NCBI RefSeq assembly: GCF_932274485.2
Contig: NC_065886.2
Location: 13,343,501-13,407,500 of the forward strand
Length of the DNA: 64,000 bases
Direction of reading: 5' to 3'
DNA from: Patella vulgata
Lineage: Eukaryota > Mollusca > Gastropoda > Patellidae
Notes under the pieces: generated by a model
What the model saw: the letters and a program-made list of their open reading frames with translations, nothing else
What the model was told of the DNA's origin: nothing
The model's database searches: none
Position numbers and translations under genes: made by a program
Shown here: positions 11,578 to 21,600 of the stretch, piece by piece
Numbering within the stretch: the stretch's first letter is position 1
Layout: every line of letters begins with the position of its first letter

Positions 11578-11967
11578 TACGTTTATAATTGGGGATCACG
11601 TGACTAAGTGGGTAAGACGCTGGCTCACTAGCCTGGAGGTCGGGTGTTCGACACCTGCATTGGCCGAGAAAGTTCATCCAGATTTTCCATCGTGGTTTCC
11701 ACTTGTCAATGATGCAGTACGGAGGGCCTGACAAGAACAGCTGTCTAGTCGTTCGGATGGGACGAAAAACCGAGGTCCCGTGTACACATTGGCGTGCACG
11801 TAAAAGATCCCTTGTCAGTTGGAATTCGATAAGATTGGGCGGTAGTGTCGCTGCCCGGGCAAAATTTCCCTCATAGCACACTGTATGGCGTATGCCCGTC
11901 TTCATTAGCCCAGTATAGGAGCAGAACAGTAGGACGTTAAACCCTATTTCATTTACGTCTATAATTG
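11578..11967 (+). mobile_element. SINE-A, full length, 14-bp target-site duplication
   Basis: TACGTTTATAATTG (11578-11591) and TACGTCTATAATTG (11954-11967) flank a 362-bp element. The head has an A-box-like TGACTAAGTGG and a B-box-like GTGTTCGACACC. The end is GGACGTTAAACCCTATTTC. This is the best reference copy of the family in the window. Confidence 0.92.
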
Positions 11968-12138
11968 TAAGGATCTGCCATACAAAAGTTTTTTTTTTTT
12001 AAATGGTCGTGATTTGCAAATCAAACATCCTGGCATTGATTTCACTGCTGAAAATCAAACTTAAAATACAATTTTCAAAAATATATATATATTTATTCAG
12101 TAATATAAATTAGCATTATAACATGTGTAAATAATCAT

Positions 12139-12177
12139 GTGAGCCAGAGTCCTACCCACTTAGCCACCGAGGCCCCT
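12139..12177 (-). mobile_element. SINE-A head fragment
   Basis: GAGTCCTACCCACTTAGCCA followed by CCGAGGCCCC is the reverse complement of the tRNA-like head only. Confidence 0.65.
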
Positions 12178-12185
12178 AACATTTT

Positions 12186-12430
12186 ATAAGAGAGAGAAAT
12201 GGGGTTTAATGTCCACTTGACACACACTCTTTAATTTCAAGACTAACACATGGTTGAATTTTATCTAATATATTCACTTGTACATAGGATCCTTAGCTGC
12301 GAGAGGAAACCCACGAGGTTGGACAGGCGATCCTGCTTCTTGTCACGAATAATCGGTGAATCGAAATTACGCCACTGGACTCAAAGGCAGGCCTTGTGAT
12401 TCAACGCACACGCGTTAAGCCACCCCCCAG
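12186..12430 (-). mobile_element. SINE-B, diverged
   Basis: Starts AGAGAGAAATGGGGTTTAAT and passes ACCCACGAGGTTGGACAGG to a degraded head ending GCCACCCCCC. It has an internal deletion in the cassette around the 'GGTCTTTAGCAG' section. Confidence 0.8.
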
Positions 12431-12643
12431 CAATATATTATGACGTGTAGTTTTCCATCGTAGTTATAGGGTTTGGTCTTCCAGCGATGATTGTGTAAAT
12501 AGACGGCTAAACGTCAAATATGTTGAAATATAAGCAGACATAATAATTTAAATAGATATTATTTACACGTCTTTTGTAAATACTGCATCAGCATTTTATT
12601 CTCGTTATCTTTAGGACGTATTGATGTCATGTTCTGTCTTATC

Positions 12644-12839
12644 TAATGCTAGGTTCTCATTGTCGTGCGATGCGTTACTACATATATAATTTTTCCCTAT
12701 TGAGTCGACGATACGTTTCGATACGATCAACACGAATGCTACGACCGGCCCCAATATATGACCTGATATATAGAATCACCACGATTAAAATTACGATTTC
12801 AATCGCAGCACAAATCGTGATTGCAGGAACCTAGCATTA
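12644..12839 (+). mobile_element. MITE-G with 14-bp TIRs
   Basis: TAATGCTAGGTTCT (12644-12657) is the inverted match of GGAACCTAGCATTA (12826-12839), with one mismatch. The 196-bp element is not coding. A related, diverged copy lies at 47541-47780 in reverse orientation (shared GTGCGATGCGTTA, CCCTATTGAGTC). Confidence 0.7.
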
Positions 12840-13274
12840 CGAGTCGAAGAATTAAAACATTTTGCATGCAGAGGACTATCTGCTTCGCGAATAGCTCCCT
12901 GGCCTGATTGGCCGCCATATCCAAAATACTCTTCTATAACGCGTTTCTACTCTATTTCAAATCTTGCATAGACTCAAAGACTTAAAAAAAACTCTTCTAT
13001 TTTATTAAATGAAAGCGGAATAATTACTTCTCAAAATTATCAAAATATACCGAGTGTTTTCGACTAAAGTCGTCGATTTTGGAATTAAAATGTTTAGTTA
13101 TGGATTTAAGGTGCCAGAATATCACTTTCCCGTGGCAGCTGATTTAGGAATTAAAATGTTGGTCAACTAGTTTAGTGTTTGCTCTCAGGCGGAGTCAGTT
13201 GTAAGTTTAGTGAGGATTTAAAACAGATAAACGAAAATATCACTGTCCCGTGTTAGCTGACATACCGGCTTGCC

Positions 13275-13283
13275 ATATAACAG

Positions 13284-13336
<53 letters not shown>

Positions 13337-13514
13337 TGGGTTTAACGTCCACTCGTCACAAACTAGGTCATTTCGGGACTAACATATGGTTTAATTTCAT
13401 TTCAATAATTCGCTTGCGCGTAGGGGTCTTTAGCAGTGGGAGGAAACCGGAGGACCCGGGGGAAACCCACGAGGTTGGACGGGCGACCCTACTCCTTGTC
13501 ATATAAAAGTAGGA
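13275..13514 (-). mobile_element. SINE-B, 5'-truncated, with long GA/TC tail
   Basis: ATATAACAGTAGGA (13275-13288) and ATATAAAAGTAGGA (13501-13514) flank the element. A roughly 45-bp GA microsatellite is the TC tail on the minus strand. The tRNA-like head is missing, as expected for incomplete reverse transcription. Confidence 0.88.
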
Positions 13515-14859
13515 GTAAGCAAATTACAACGTTAAATAGCTTTGAGGTCATGTGTTCAAATGACTTCCAGACTAGCCATCGGGTCAGTTGTTTTGATGAT
13601 AATACAAACAAAAGTCATTTTAAGATAGATTTAACTTTCCAATTATCGATTTAAGATGAATACAATAAATAAAATCATTTCAAAATAACCGCCGATTATT
13701 ATAATCACGTTCCTCACAACCAACAGATCAATCTGTTTCACAGAGGATTACGAAAGTCTTCTAATATCTCTGTAAAAGATGACTACCTTCAACACGTGAC
13801 GTCTCATCACGCGACGTCAATCATTGGCTTAATGGCCGGTGCATTGTTTACATAAAACCTGACTGGTTCGGGCGGAATGGAGCCTTTTACTCATTTTAAT
13901 ACCCATTTACACTAAATAGGAAATAATTTTTACCTACAAATACGTCAAACGTTTTTATTTATTTTTCTAATACATAAAAAAAATCTTTTAGAATTTAATT
14001 TTTCGGGGGAGAAAGTTAATATTTGTGGCTCATTAAGTCGCATCGATGTCATCCTTATCAGTAATTGTCGCGGCCTAGCGAATATTCACTGCTGATCAGT
14101 GTGCCAACAGATCCATTGAAATTAGACGTTGGCGTTTGTTGATTTAGCCACAGTTTTGTACAATATAGCCCCCACTTATAACAATAACGTCTATGCTAAA
14201 ATACTTGATTTAAATCTCTTTCCTTGTACCATATGTATTAAGTGTGGGCACCCGTCACTATCTCTTCTTGAAAGAAGGAAAATATGAAGAACAAGTAGAT
14301 ACAGGTAATGGCGTCTTATTAACAGCTTTTTGTTTGCGTACATATTTTGTTCCTTTATTTATTTAAATGAATTATATTTGATTTCGACAATATTTTATCC
14401 AGATGTAGCCTAAATCTGAATAAAACATTGTCGAAAACAAATATATATTATAGCCTATATTAAATCACTCTCCCTGCATTTAATAGATAAACTATGTACA
14501 TGAAGGGAAAAATATTTACAGTGAGTGTGTGTACCTCATTTGACCAGAATTAACTGTGGTGTTATAGTTGGCAAAAAACCTACTAGTAAGTTCGAAATAC
14601 AAATGGGAAGTTCTTAAAATTTATGAGATAATGAAAACTGTACATAGTCTTGAAAAAGTTGAGAGAAAAGGTCGCCCAGATAAATCAGTAATTGTTCTTC
14701 CATAAGTATGACTCTATCCAATTACTAAATGCCTCAAACATTGTACGTAATAGACAATCAACAGCAAGGACGAATGGAAAATTCGAGTAAAAAGTAAATG
14801 GACTTCTAATGCGGGATTAATTATTCCTGAACTTGAAATAGTATCAACCGGACCGGATT
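13515..14859. other. No recognisable feature
   Basis: AT-rich with no supported coding region or named repeat. Confidence 0.45.
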
Positions 14860-15196
14860 AAAGGACAATATTGGTGTCAGTCATTATCACATATGTGATA
14901 GAACTGGTTAAATATGTTCCAAATATAATTTTATAACATAGAGATCATTGCTACGACAGACGCGTAAACGAAGGTTTCTACTATCGGAAGTGACGAACGC
15001 AAAAGGAAAACAGAAGTTATCACTCTATATAACTGACTGAAGTGACGAGTGATAACAGATACATTGGCGAATTTCTGCTCACTAATAATTCCTTCGAAGA
15101 CCAAAAGTTGTTGTGTGAGACTGTGAGAGGATATCTGACAGTGTTTGACCAGTTCTATCACATATGTGATAATGACTGACACCAATATTGTCCTTT
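14860..15196. mobile_element. Inverted-repeat element with perfect 49-bp arms
   Basis: 14860-14908 and 15148-15196 are exact reverse complements over 49 bp. Each arm contains its own palindrome, ATCACATATGTGAT. The outer ends read TTAAAGGACAAT, resembling the TTAA-flanked ends of MITE-C. The 337-bp element has no coding capacity. Confidence 0.85.
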
Positions 15197-16539
15197 AAGC
15201 CAATGCAGGGTCTGGAGCAGATGCTGTGGAGTTAGATCGTTCTCGAACGGGAGGCCATTTTAGAAGGGCCCTGGTTCGATGTGACTCCAATGCTTTTGAC
15301 CTAAAATTGATTGTTCAACAAAAAACTTATACAATTTGCTACCAGATGGCGACATTAACCGGGGTTTATTTAAAAGGTGACTTAGATCGTTCTTACCTTG
15401 GGCTTTTCATATGTATGTATCCGATAAAATAACCCAACTTTTAGGTGGAAATATTCTAAAATCGCTAAAGTGAGCTACATAAAACAACACTTTTTATGAG
15501 AAATGTGTCACGGTTGTGTGCATTATCCTTTATCATCAGATGATGGGACGGGGAGCGTAATTAAAGCGCGAGATATAATGATTTAGACATAATAATGCTT
15601 TGCATTCATCAAAAAACACCCACGCCGCTTATTCTCCCCATTATATTTGTGCAAAACTCTTTTTTAGGCTGTCACCAAGTTATCTGTGCCCCGGCGTATT
15701 GACAAAAAAACAATAGCATAGTTTATGTGATGAAGTTTCTTGATATAAGTCGCGGTCGGTTTTTGTTCCTTAAAGTTTCCTGTTAAAATCGTGTAAAATT
15801 GGTTTTATTGCATATCAAATAAACTAACGTATCGTAGTAGCTACGTGTATTTAGTATGTTTTTTTTTATGTAAATCCCAGTTTTTTTGTTTTGGCAAAAT
15901 GACCTCTGGTTACCACAGATATACGCCAAAATGACGATAGAGACCATGTATTTTTTCAAAAATTCTAATTCCCGGGCCCCCGGCCCCCCCTTCCCCAAAG
16001 AAACAGTGTCTCAGGAAACTAGCATACACCCAGCCCATGAAACACCCAGTCGTTGAAGGTAATATGTGTTACTATGCAAGTGAAGAATCCTTGTATTGGA
16101 ATTGATAGGGGGGAATAATCTATTATTCTCAAGTGACATTTAACATAATATGTTAATCAAGCATTACGTAGTCCAGGTAGGTGCATAAGTTTTCACCTGA
16201 AACCTGTCAACTGTTTTCTTTCAATGCACTAGACCAAACCTGCCAAAAAGCAACGCACATCAGTAAATCACAAAATGTTGTTGTTTTTTATTGCAAATTT
16301 AACGTCCAATACATAATACATTATATTATGGACATGTTGATTTAATTAAGTTATTTACATATATGAAGGGGTAATAAAAAAAAAAAATATAGGTCACATT
16401 AATGTCACATTGACACACGATGTTAAATGCGATATCGTGAGAAGAGAGGGTGTGTCTTCTTCTCCCTTTATCATAGTTAAATCAACTTAAATCACCTGAG
16501 AATTATTAAACATACATTATACAAGGGTTAAATATGTCT
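15197..16539. other. No recognisable gene; one C-rich tract
   Basis: 15969-15994 has four close C runs, giving possible G-quadruplex potential on the minus strand. No other structure is supported. Confidence 0.4.
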
Positions 16540-16915
16540 ATTGCAGGTCTTTCTTTAGGCCTGAAATGTTATATAAACTATTAATTAGACATTAATTAAC
16601 TTATCCAGACCATAATAAACTCTCGATGCCATCGCTAGCCTGGGATGTTTATTGGTTTAGGTTGCGATTTTCTGTTCGACTTCCATTCATGAATTGGATA
16701 ATCGAGACTATGTTTTTGTTATTGTACCCACTTTAGTAATGATAATCGAGGCTATAGACCGAACATTCAATCGCTAAAATCTCGGTACAGAGTGGGTCAA
16801 TTTATCAATTTAACTGAAATTTTCAACAAATTCCCTTTACGTTATCTAGTTTTTAACTATTATAGTGCGAACTGCCAGCTCTTTAACTAATCTCCCATAA
16901 TGTATCTTTAAACTA
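16540..16915 (-). mobile_element. MITE-C, reverse orientation
   Basis: Starts near CTATTGCAGGTCTTTC and TTATATAAACTATTAA. It ends CCCATAATGTATCTTTAA at about 16913, the reverse complement of the MITE-C left end, with AAATTTTCAACAAATTC inside. Confidence 0.7.
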
Positions 16916-17159
16916 TTTATATATCATATTAACCTGTTCTATTTGAAAGTTCAAACATTTTCCTCGTTTGATAAAAACATACTATCGATTGCGTGCATGA
17001 TATATATTTTAAATAAAACAGTTTCCTTTCTCTCAACCTCAGTAGGCTACATGAAGAAAGGTGAACAATTTTCTTCTAATTTCTATTTTAACAGTAATGC
17101 TACAGGACATTGCTTTAGAACGGATGTGTGCATAAGGTGACTTTCCCACTGAAGAAACT

Positions 17160-17166
17160 AAATATG

Positions 17167-17202
<36 letters not shown>

Positions 17203-17420
17203 GGGATTTAATGTTCACTCGATAAAACTAGGCCATTTTGGGACTAACACATGGTTCAATTTTATTTAAATAATTCACTTACGCGGAGAAAACCCACGAG
17301 GTTGGACAGGCGATCCTACTCCTTGTCACTTGTAACCGAGGAATCGAAACCTCGCCAGTTGACTCAATGATAGACCTCATGATACAACGCACGCTAACCA
17401 TTCGGCCATCAAATATGAAT
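17160..17420 (-). mobile_element. SINE-B with 10-bp target-site duplication, abutting a minisatellite
   Basis: AAATATGAAT at 17160-17169 and 17411-17420 flank the body, which has a GA microsatellite of about 30 bp on the tail side. Part of the centre is deleted: the sequence jumps from TTCACTTACGCG to GAGAAAACCCACG. The right TSD merges into the minisatellite's first unit. Confidence 0.8.
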
Positions 17421-18080
17421 GGAATGGAATCAAAATAGGATCAAATAGGAATGGCATCAAATAGGATTAGAATTAAAATAGGATCAAATAGGAATGGAAT
17501 TAAAATAGGATCAAATAGGAATGGAATCAAAATAGGATCAAATAGGAATGGAATCAAAATAGGATCAAATAGGAATGACATCAAAATAGGATCACATCAA
17601 ATAGGAATGGAATCAAAATAGGATCAAATAGGAATGGAATCAAAATAGGATCAAATAGGAATGGAATCAAAATAGGATCAAATAGGAATGGAATCAAAAT
17701 AGGATCAAATAGGAATGGAATCAAAATAGGATCAAATAGGAATGACATCAAAATAGGATCAAATAGGAATGGCATCAAAATAGGATCAAATAGGAATGGC
17801 ATCAAAATAGGATCAAATAGGAATGGCATCAAAATAGGATCAAATAGGAATGGCATCAAAATAGGATCAAATAGGAATGGAATCAAAATAGGATCAAATA
17901 GGAATGGAATCAAAATAGAATCAAATAGGAATGGAATCAAAATAATGACAAAATCAAACTGGATTGGCATCAGAACAGGATTAAATAGGAATGGATTCAA
18001 ATGGGACAAAAATTCAATGGTAATGGAATAAATGTGATCAAATTGGAATGGAATCAAAATAGGATCAATTTAAGTAGGAA
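17411..18080 (+). repeat. 27-bp minisatellite (~24 copies)
   Basis: The core is AGGATCAAATAGGAATGGAA followed by TCAAAAT, 27 bp in all. Variants with GGCATC or GACATC occur in runs. Because 27 is divisible by three, the minus strand stays open over 17581-18057 as a nine-residue periodic peptide (FDPILIPFL). I regard this as a by-product. Confidence 0.92.
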
Positions 18081-18237
18081 TGGAAATCGAATCAAATAGG
18101 CAAAGAAAAAAAAATGATCAGTGGAAATGGAATCAAAACCAAAATGCAAGAAGACAATTAAAATCCATTGTTTTAATTTTGTTACCAATTAAAATGAGTG
18201 CCACCATTTCATTCCCACACATATTGTGTAATCCACC

Positions 18238-18573
18238 GGTCTGTGGGGGGGGGGGCACGGTGGCTAATTGCCTGGAGGTCGCGTGTTCGATCCCTACATT
18301 GGCCGAGAAAGTTTATCGGGATTTTCCGACGTGGTTCCAGACGGCGGGTCTGACAAGATCAGCTGTCTAGTCGTTAGTATGGTACGAAAACCCGAGGTCC
18401 TTTGTACACATTGGCATTGGAATTTGATATAAGAGTAGGCCATAGTGCCGCTGCCCGGGCAAAATTTCCCTTATAGCACACTACATCGTGTATGCCCGTC
18501 TTCATTTCCCAGTCGGGGGAGAACAATGGGACGTTAAACCCCATTTCATTTCATTTCCTTTCGGGCCTGTGGG
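18238..18573 (+). mobile_element. SINE-A directly upstream of the receptor gene
   Basis: GGTCTGTGGG (18238-18247) and GGCCTGTGGG (18564-18573) flank the body. The head keeps TGGAGGTCGCGTGTTCGATC. Short pieces are deleted in the head and near the ACGTGCACG segment. It ends CCCCATTTCATTTCATTTCC. Confidence 0.85.
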
Positions 18574-18666
18574 TATTCTTGTGCACACTTTGTATTACAG
18601 AATAAACTTATAATATTGTGTCATTATTATTTAGCCTTGAACACGTTACATGCCTGGTAGTCAAAG
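18564..18666 (+). promoter_or_regulatory. Immediate upstream region of the receptor gene
   Basis: Only about 100 bp separate the target-site duplication of a SINE-A copy from the start codon. A TTATTTAG at 18627-18634 could be the acceptor of an untranslated first exon. I see no convincing TATA box or initiator, so the promoter may lie upstream of the SINE. Confidence 0.3.
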
Positions 18667-21600
18667 ATGGCGAAAATAACATTAATTTTGACAGTGGTTC
18701 TACAGTGTCTGGAAGTAACGTCTTTGGATGAGATCCGATATCCTGATGATGCTAGTGTATATATTGGTGGATTTTTTAGTGTTTATCCTCCTGGATCCAA
18801 TGGCTGTTCCACTATTGTTGATCCATATTCTGTACAGGAATTTGAAGCCGTGAGATGGATTATTCAAAAACTGAATAACAACTCATTTCTTAATGGCGGT
18901 CACAAAATAGGTAAGTCGAATTATATGACACAACGAATATATGTTTACATATCAATTACGTTTGATAAATAAGAAAGCTTAATTGTAACACTAAATTGAC
19001 CATTCTCTCATTTTTAGGTATCCATGCCTTTAAAACATGCGGAATACCGGAAATAGCCGTCTCCAAGGCTTTAGAGTTATCCCAGAAATACTCACACACT
19101 TCACAGATCCCACTGGTGTTTGGTATGTAGTGATGTTAGATTTAGAATACAATCTATTGCATTTGACAGTGGCGTTATGCAGGGACAAACGCGCCTCTGG
19201 CAGTGGTGGTGGTCGCTTAGAGTTGTCTTTCATGTTATGGAATACTTTCTCCGATATGGGTTTTATGTCGGGTTTTATGAACGGTAATGTTTGAAATGAC
19301 TTGAACAGACAGCCTATTGGTTTTTCGTTTTCTAAAAACAAATCCACCAGCTTGTTCTTCAAGCCACTTTTACGTCCCTGCAACATACCCAGTATCCAAC
19401 TTTACTGAACAGACAGCCTATTGGTTTTTCGTTTTCTAAAAACAAACCCACCAGCTTGTTCTTCAAGCCACCTTTACGTCCCTGCAACATACCCAGTATC
19501 CAACTTTACAAAACGGGTATCGTTTTCATGTGACAGGGATACGCCATACTACGAGGGAAATTGTGTTTGCACACCCGCACTACGACCTACTCTTATATCG
19601 AATTCCATCGGCCAAGAGATATTTTAGGTACACACCAATGCAAACACATGATCTATGTTTTTCGCCCTTTCCGAATTATTTCGCGTAATTATGAAATCAA
19701 AGGAAAACTGATTTTATTTTTTTAGCAATGTTAAGTCCGACAGACTCCTCGGAAACTAAGGCTATATCCCGTGTATTCAGTTCTATTCCTGAGAAAGATC
19801 GTCTATTAATGTTGAGCTACGGTGCTACATCATCTAAACTTGCCGACCAGTCCATTTATAAAAACGTCTACAGAATTATCCCACCTGATGACATTCAAGT
19901 TCAGGTAATTCTTTTTTTAAAAAAATCATCTGAAACTATCATGCTCATGAGGCAAGTTTAATAGATATTCATAATAATTTAAATGTGTTTATATGCAGAC
20001 TTCAAAACTGGAGCCCATTACCCAACAACAGGCATTTATTGATTAAATCCGGTAATTTCCGTCACGTTTGAATTAATACTCGTATATCATAAGGGCACGA
20101 ACCCTGTCAATTTTCACCCCACCCCTTTCTGAAAATCAAAATCTTGTGAATGCAATATAAAATACTGTTTTTAACGGAGTTTTTCACATTTTTTGTAAAA
20201 CAATGGGTTCTATCGATCTTCAAATATACTATGAAGCATTAGGGGAACCCTATCGATTTTCAAATTTGGTGTGAAGCATTAGGGGAACCCTATCGATTTT
20301 CAAATTTGGTGTGAACCATTTGGGTTTGTAGAGGATAGGCTGCTGTCTATAGTTATTTTCTTTCAGATATAGCTGTTATGTGGGTGTATTTTCATGCTTT
20401 GAGTGACTATCTGTATAGATAGGTATACAGCTGTGAGCGTTATGATTATTCAGATATTATATAGAGTGTTGAACTGTAACGCATTGACCTACTTAAGTAA
20501 ACACATACATAACTGCATTAAGATCTTTTCCAGAAATAACATTCAATTGAATACACATTGTTAGATCTTAATATACCACATGGAGATTCAAGGACGTTTT
20601 ATTATTAACTTATCTATACCATCATGGCTATCACAATGAAATAGCACGCCAAGCTGCATGTTAAGCTGCCTCATTCAATATTTATTTCCCATACATTTTA
20701 CACATAATAAAATGCAAAAGTCATGACTATTATCATTATTACAGGTTTCTATAGAGCTAAACTGCCACAAAATTATGCGCATGTCAGCTTTACAAACAGA
20801 TAAATAGAGCAAGACAATGTTACATTTATATAATGAAACGAGATAACAAAGCATGCATACTTGATAGGATATATAAATAAAAAATTGTTATTTAAATAAA
20901 ATCGCATGTAATTAGAAATTAAAATAGCTCTGTATAATCTTTATGAAAGGATCACTGGGTAAAAGTATTTTTATAGGTCACCGGAAAAGCTTCAATTTTT
21001 TATTAAATAATGCAAGTAATTATGTCAACATATTCTTTCCATATGCATAACACGAACCCGAATGTCAATATTACCTGCAACAGGTAAATTTCAACGTTAG
21101 TAATGTCTGCCGTTCTCCGTGAGTAGTCGTAACTTTCCGTCAATAAACAATCCTATGACCTTTAAATATACATGTATATGAAATGAAATAAAACGGGGTT
21201 TAACGGCCTACTGTTCTGCTCCGACTGAAATAAATATCTCTTTATATTTAAAACTAGCAATAACAGTGACATTACGAATGTGTACAGTCCATCTCAAAAG
21301 CTCATTATGCTCTACACGTGTATCAAATCTGGGTGATTGTGTCTTATAAATTCCCTCAAAAATATTGATAATATGGGTTTTTTTAGGTAATGCTACAATT
21401 GATGTTGGAATTGAAATGGAATTATGTAGGAATAATTTATGAAGATGGCGATTATGGTGGAGATACGGCACGAATTCTTAGAACTATGGCCAATGAGAAA
21501 GGCGTCTGCATTCCGGTTTCTCACCCCTTCACTCAAGTTCATTATACTAAAAATTTCACAAGTTTTATTAAAGAAATTCTGGATTTCAAAATAGGTGGCA

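Noticed and set aside
11592-11680. tRNA gene calls in SINE heads
   Set aside because: A- and B-box-like motifs are present but the cloverleaf is degraded and the sequence continues into a SINE body.
11570-11905. ORFs of 60-140 codons inside SINE-A copies (here and at 31847-32275, 35900-36253, 39755-40033)
   Set aside because: All follow the SINE consensus on its minus strand and share the same peptide. They reflect the repeat, not genes.
17581-18057. 158-codon minus-strand ORF with FDPILIPFL repeats
   Set aside because: It is the read-through of a 27-bp minisatellite whose unit length is a multiple of three. No start context, splice signal or non-repetitive domain supports a protein.
19421-19627. 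Open frame in intron 2 as an extra receptor exon
   Set aside because: Exons 2 and 3 already join in the family's normal order. The frame covers one duplicated 104-bp unit and a SINE-A fragment.
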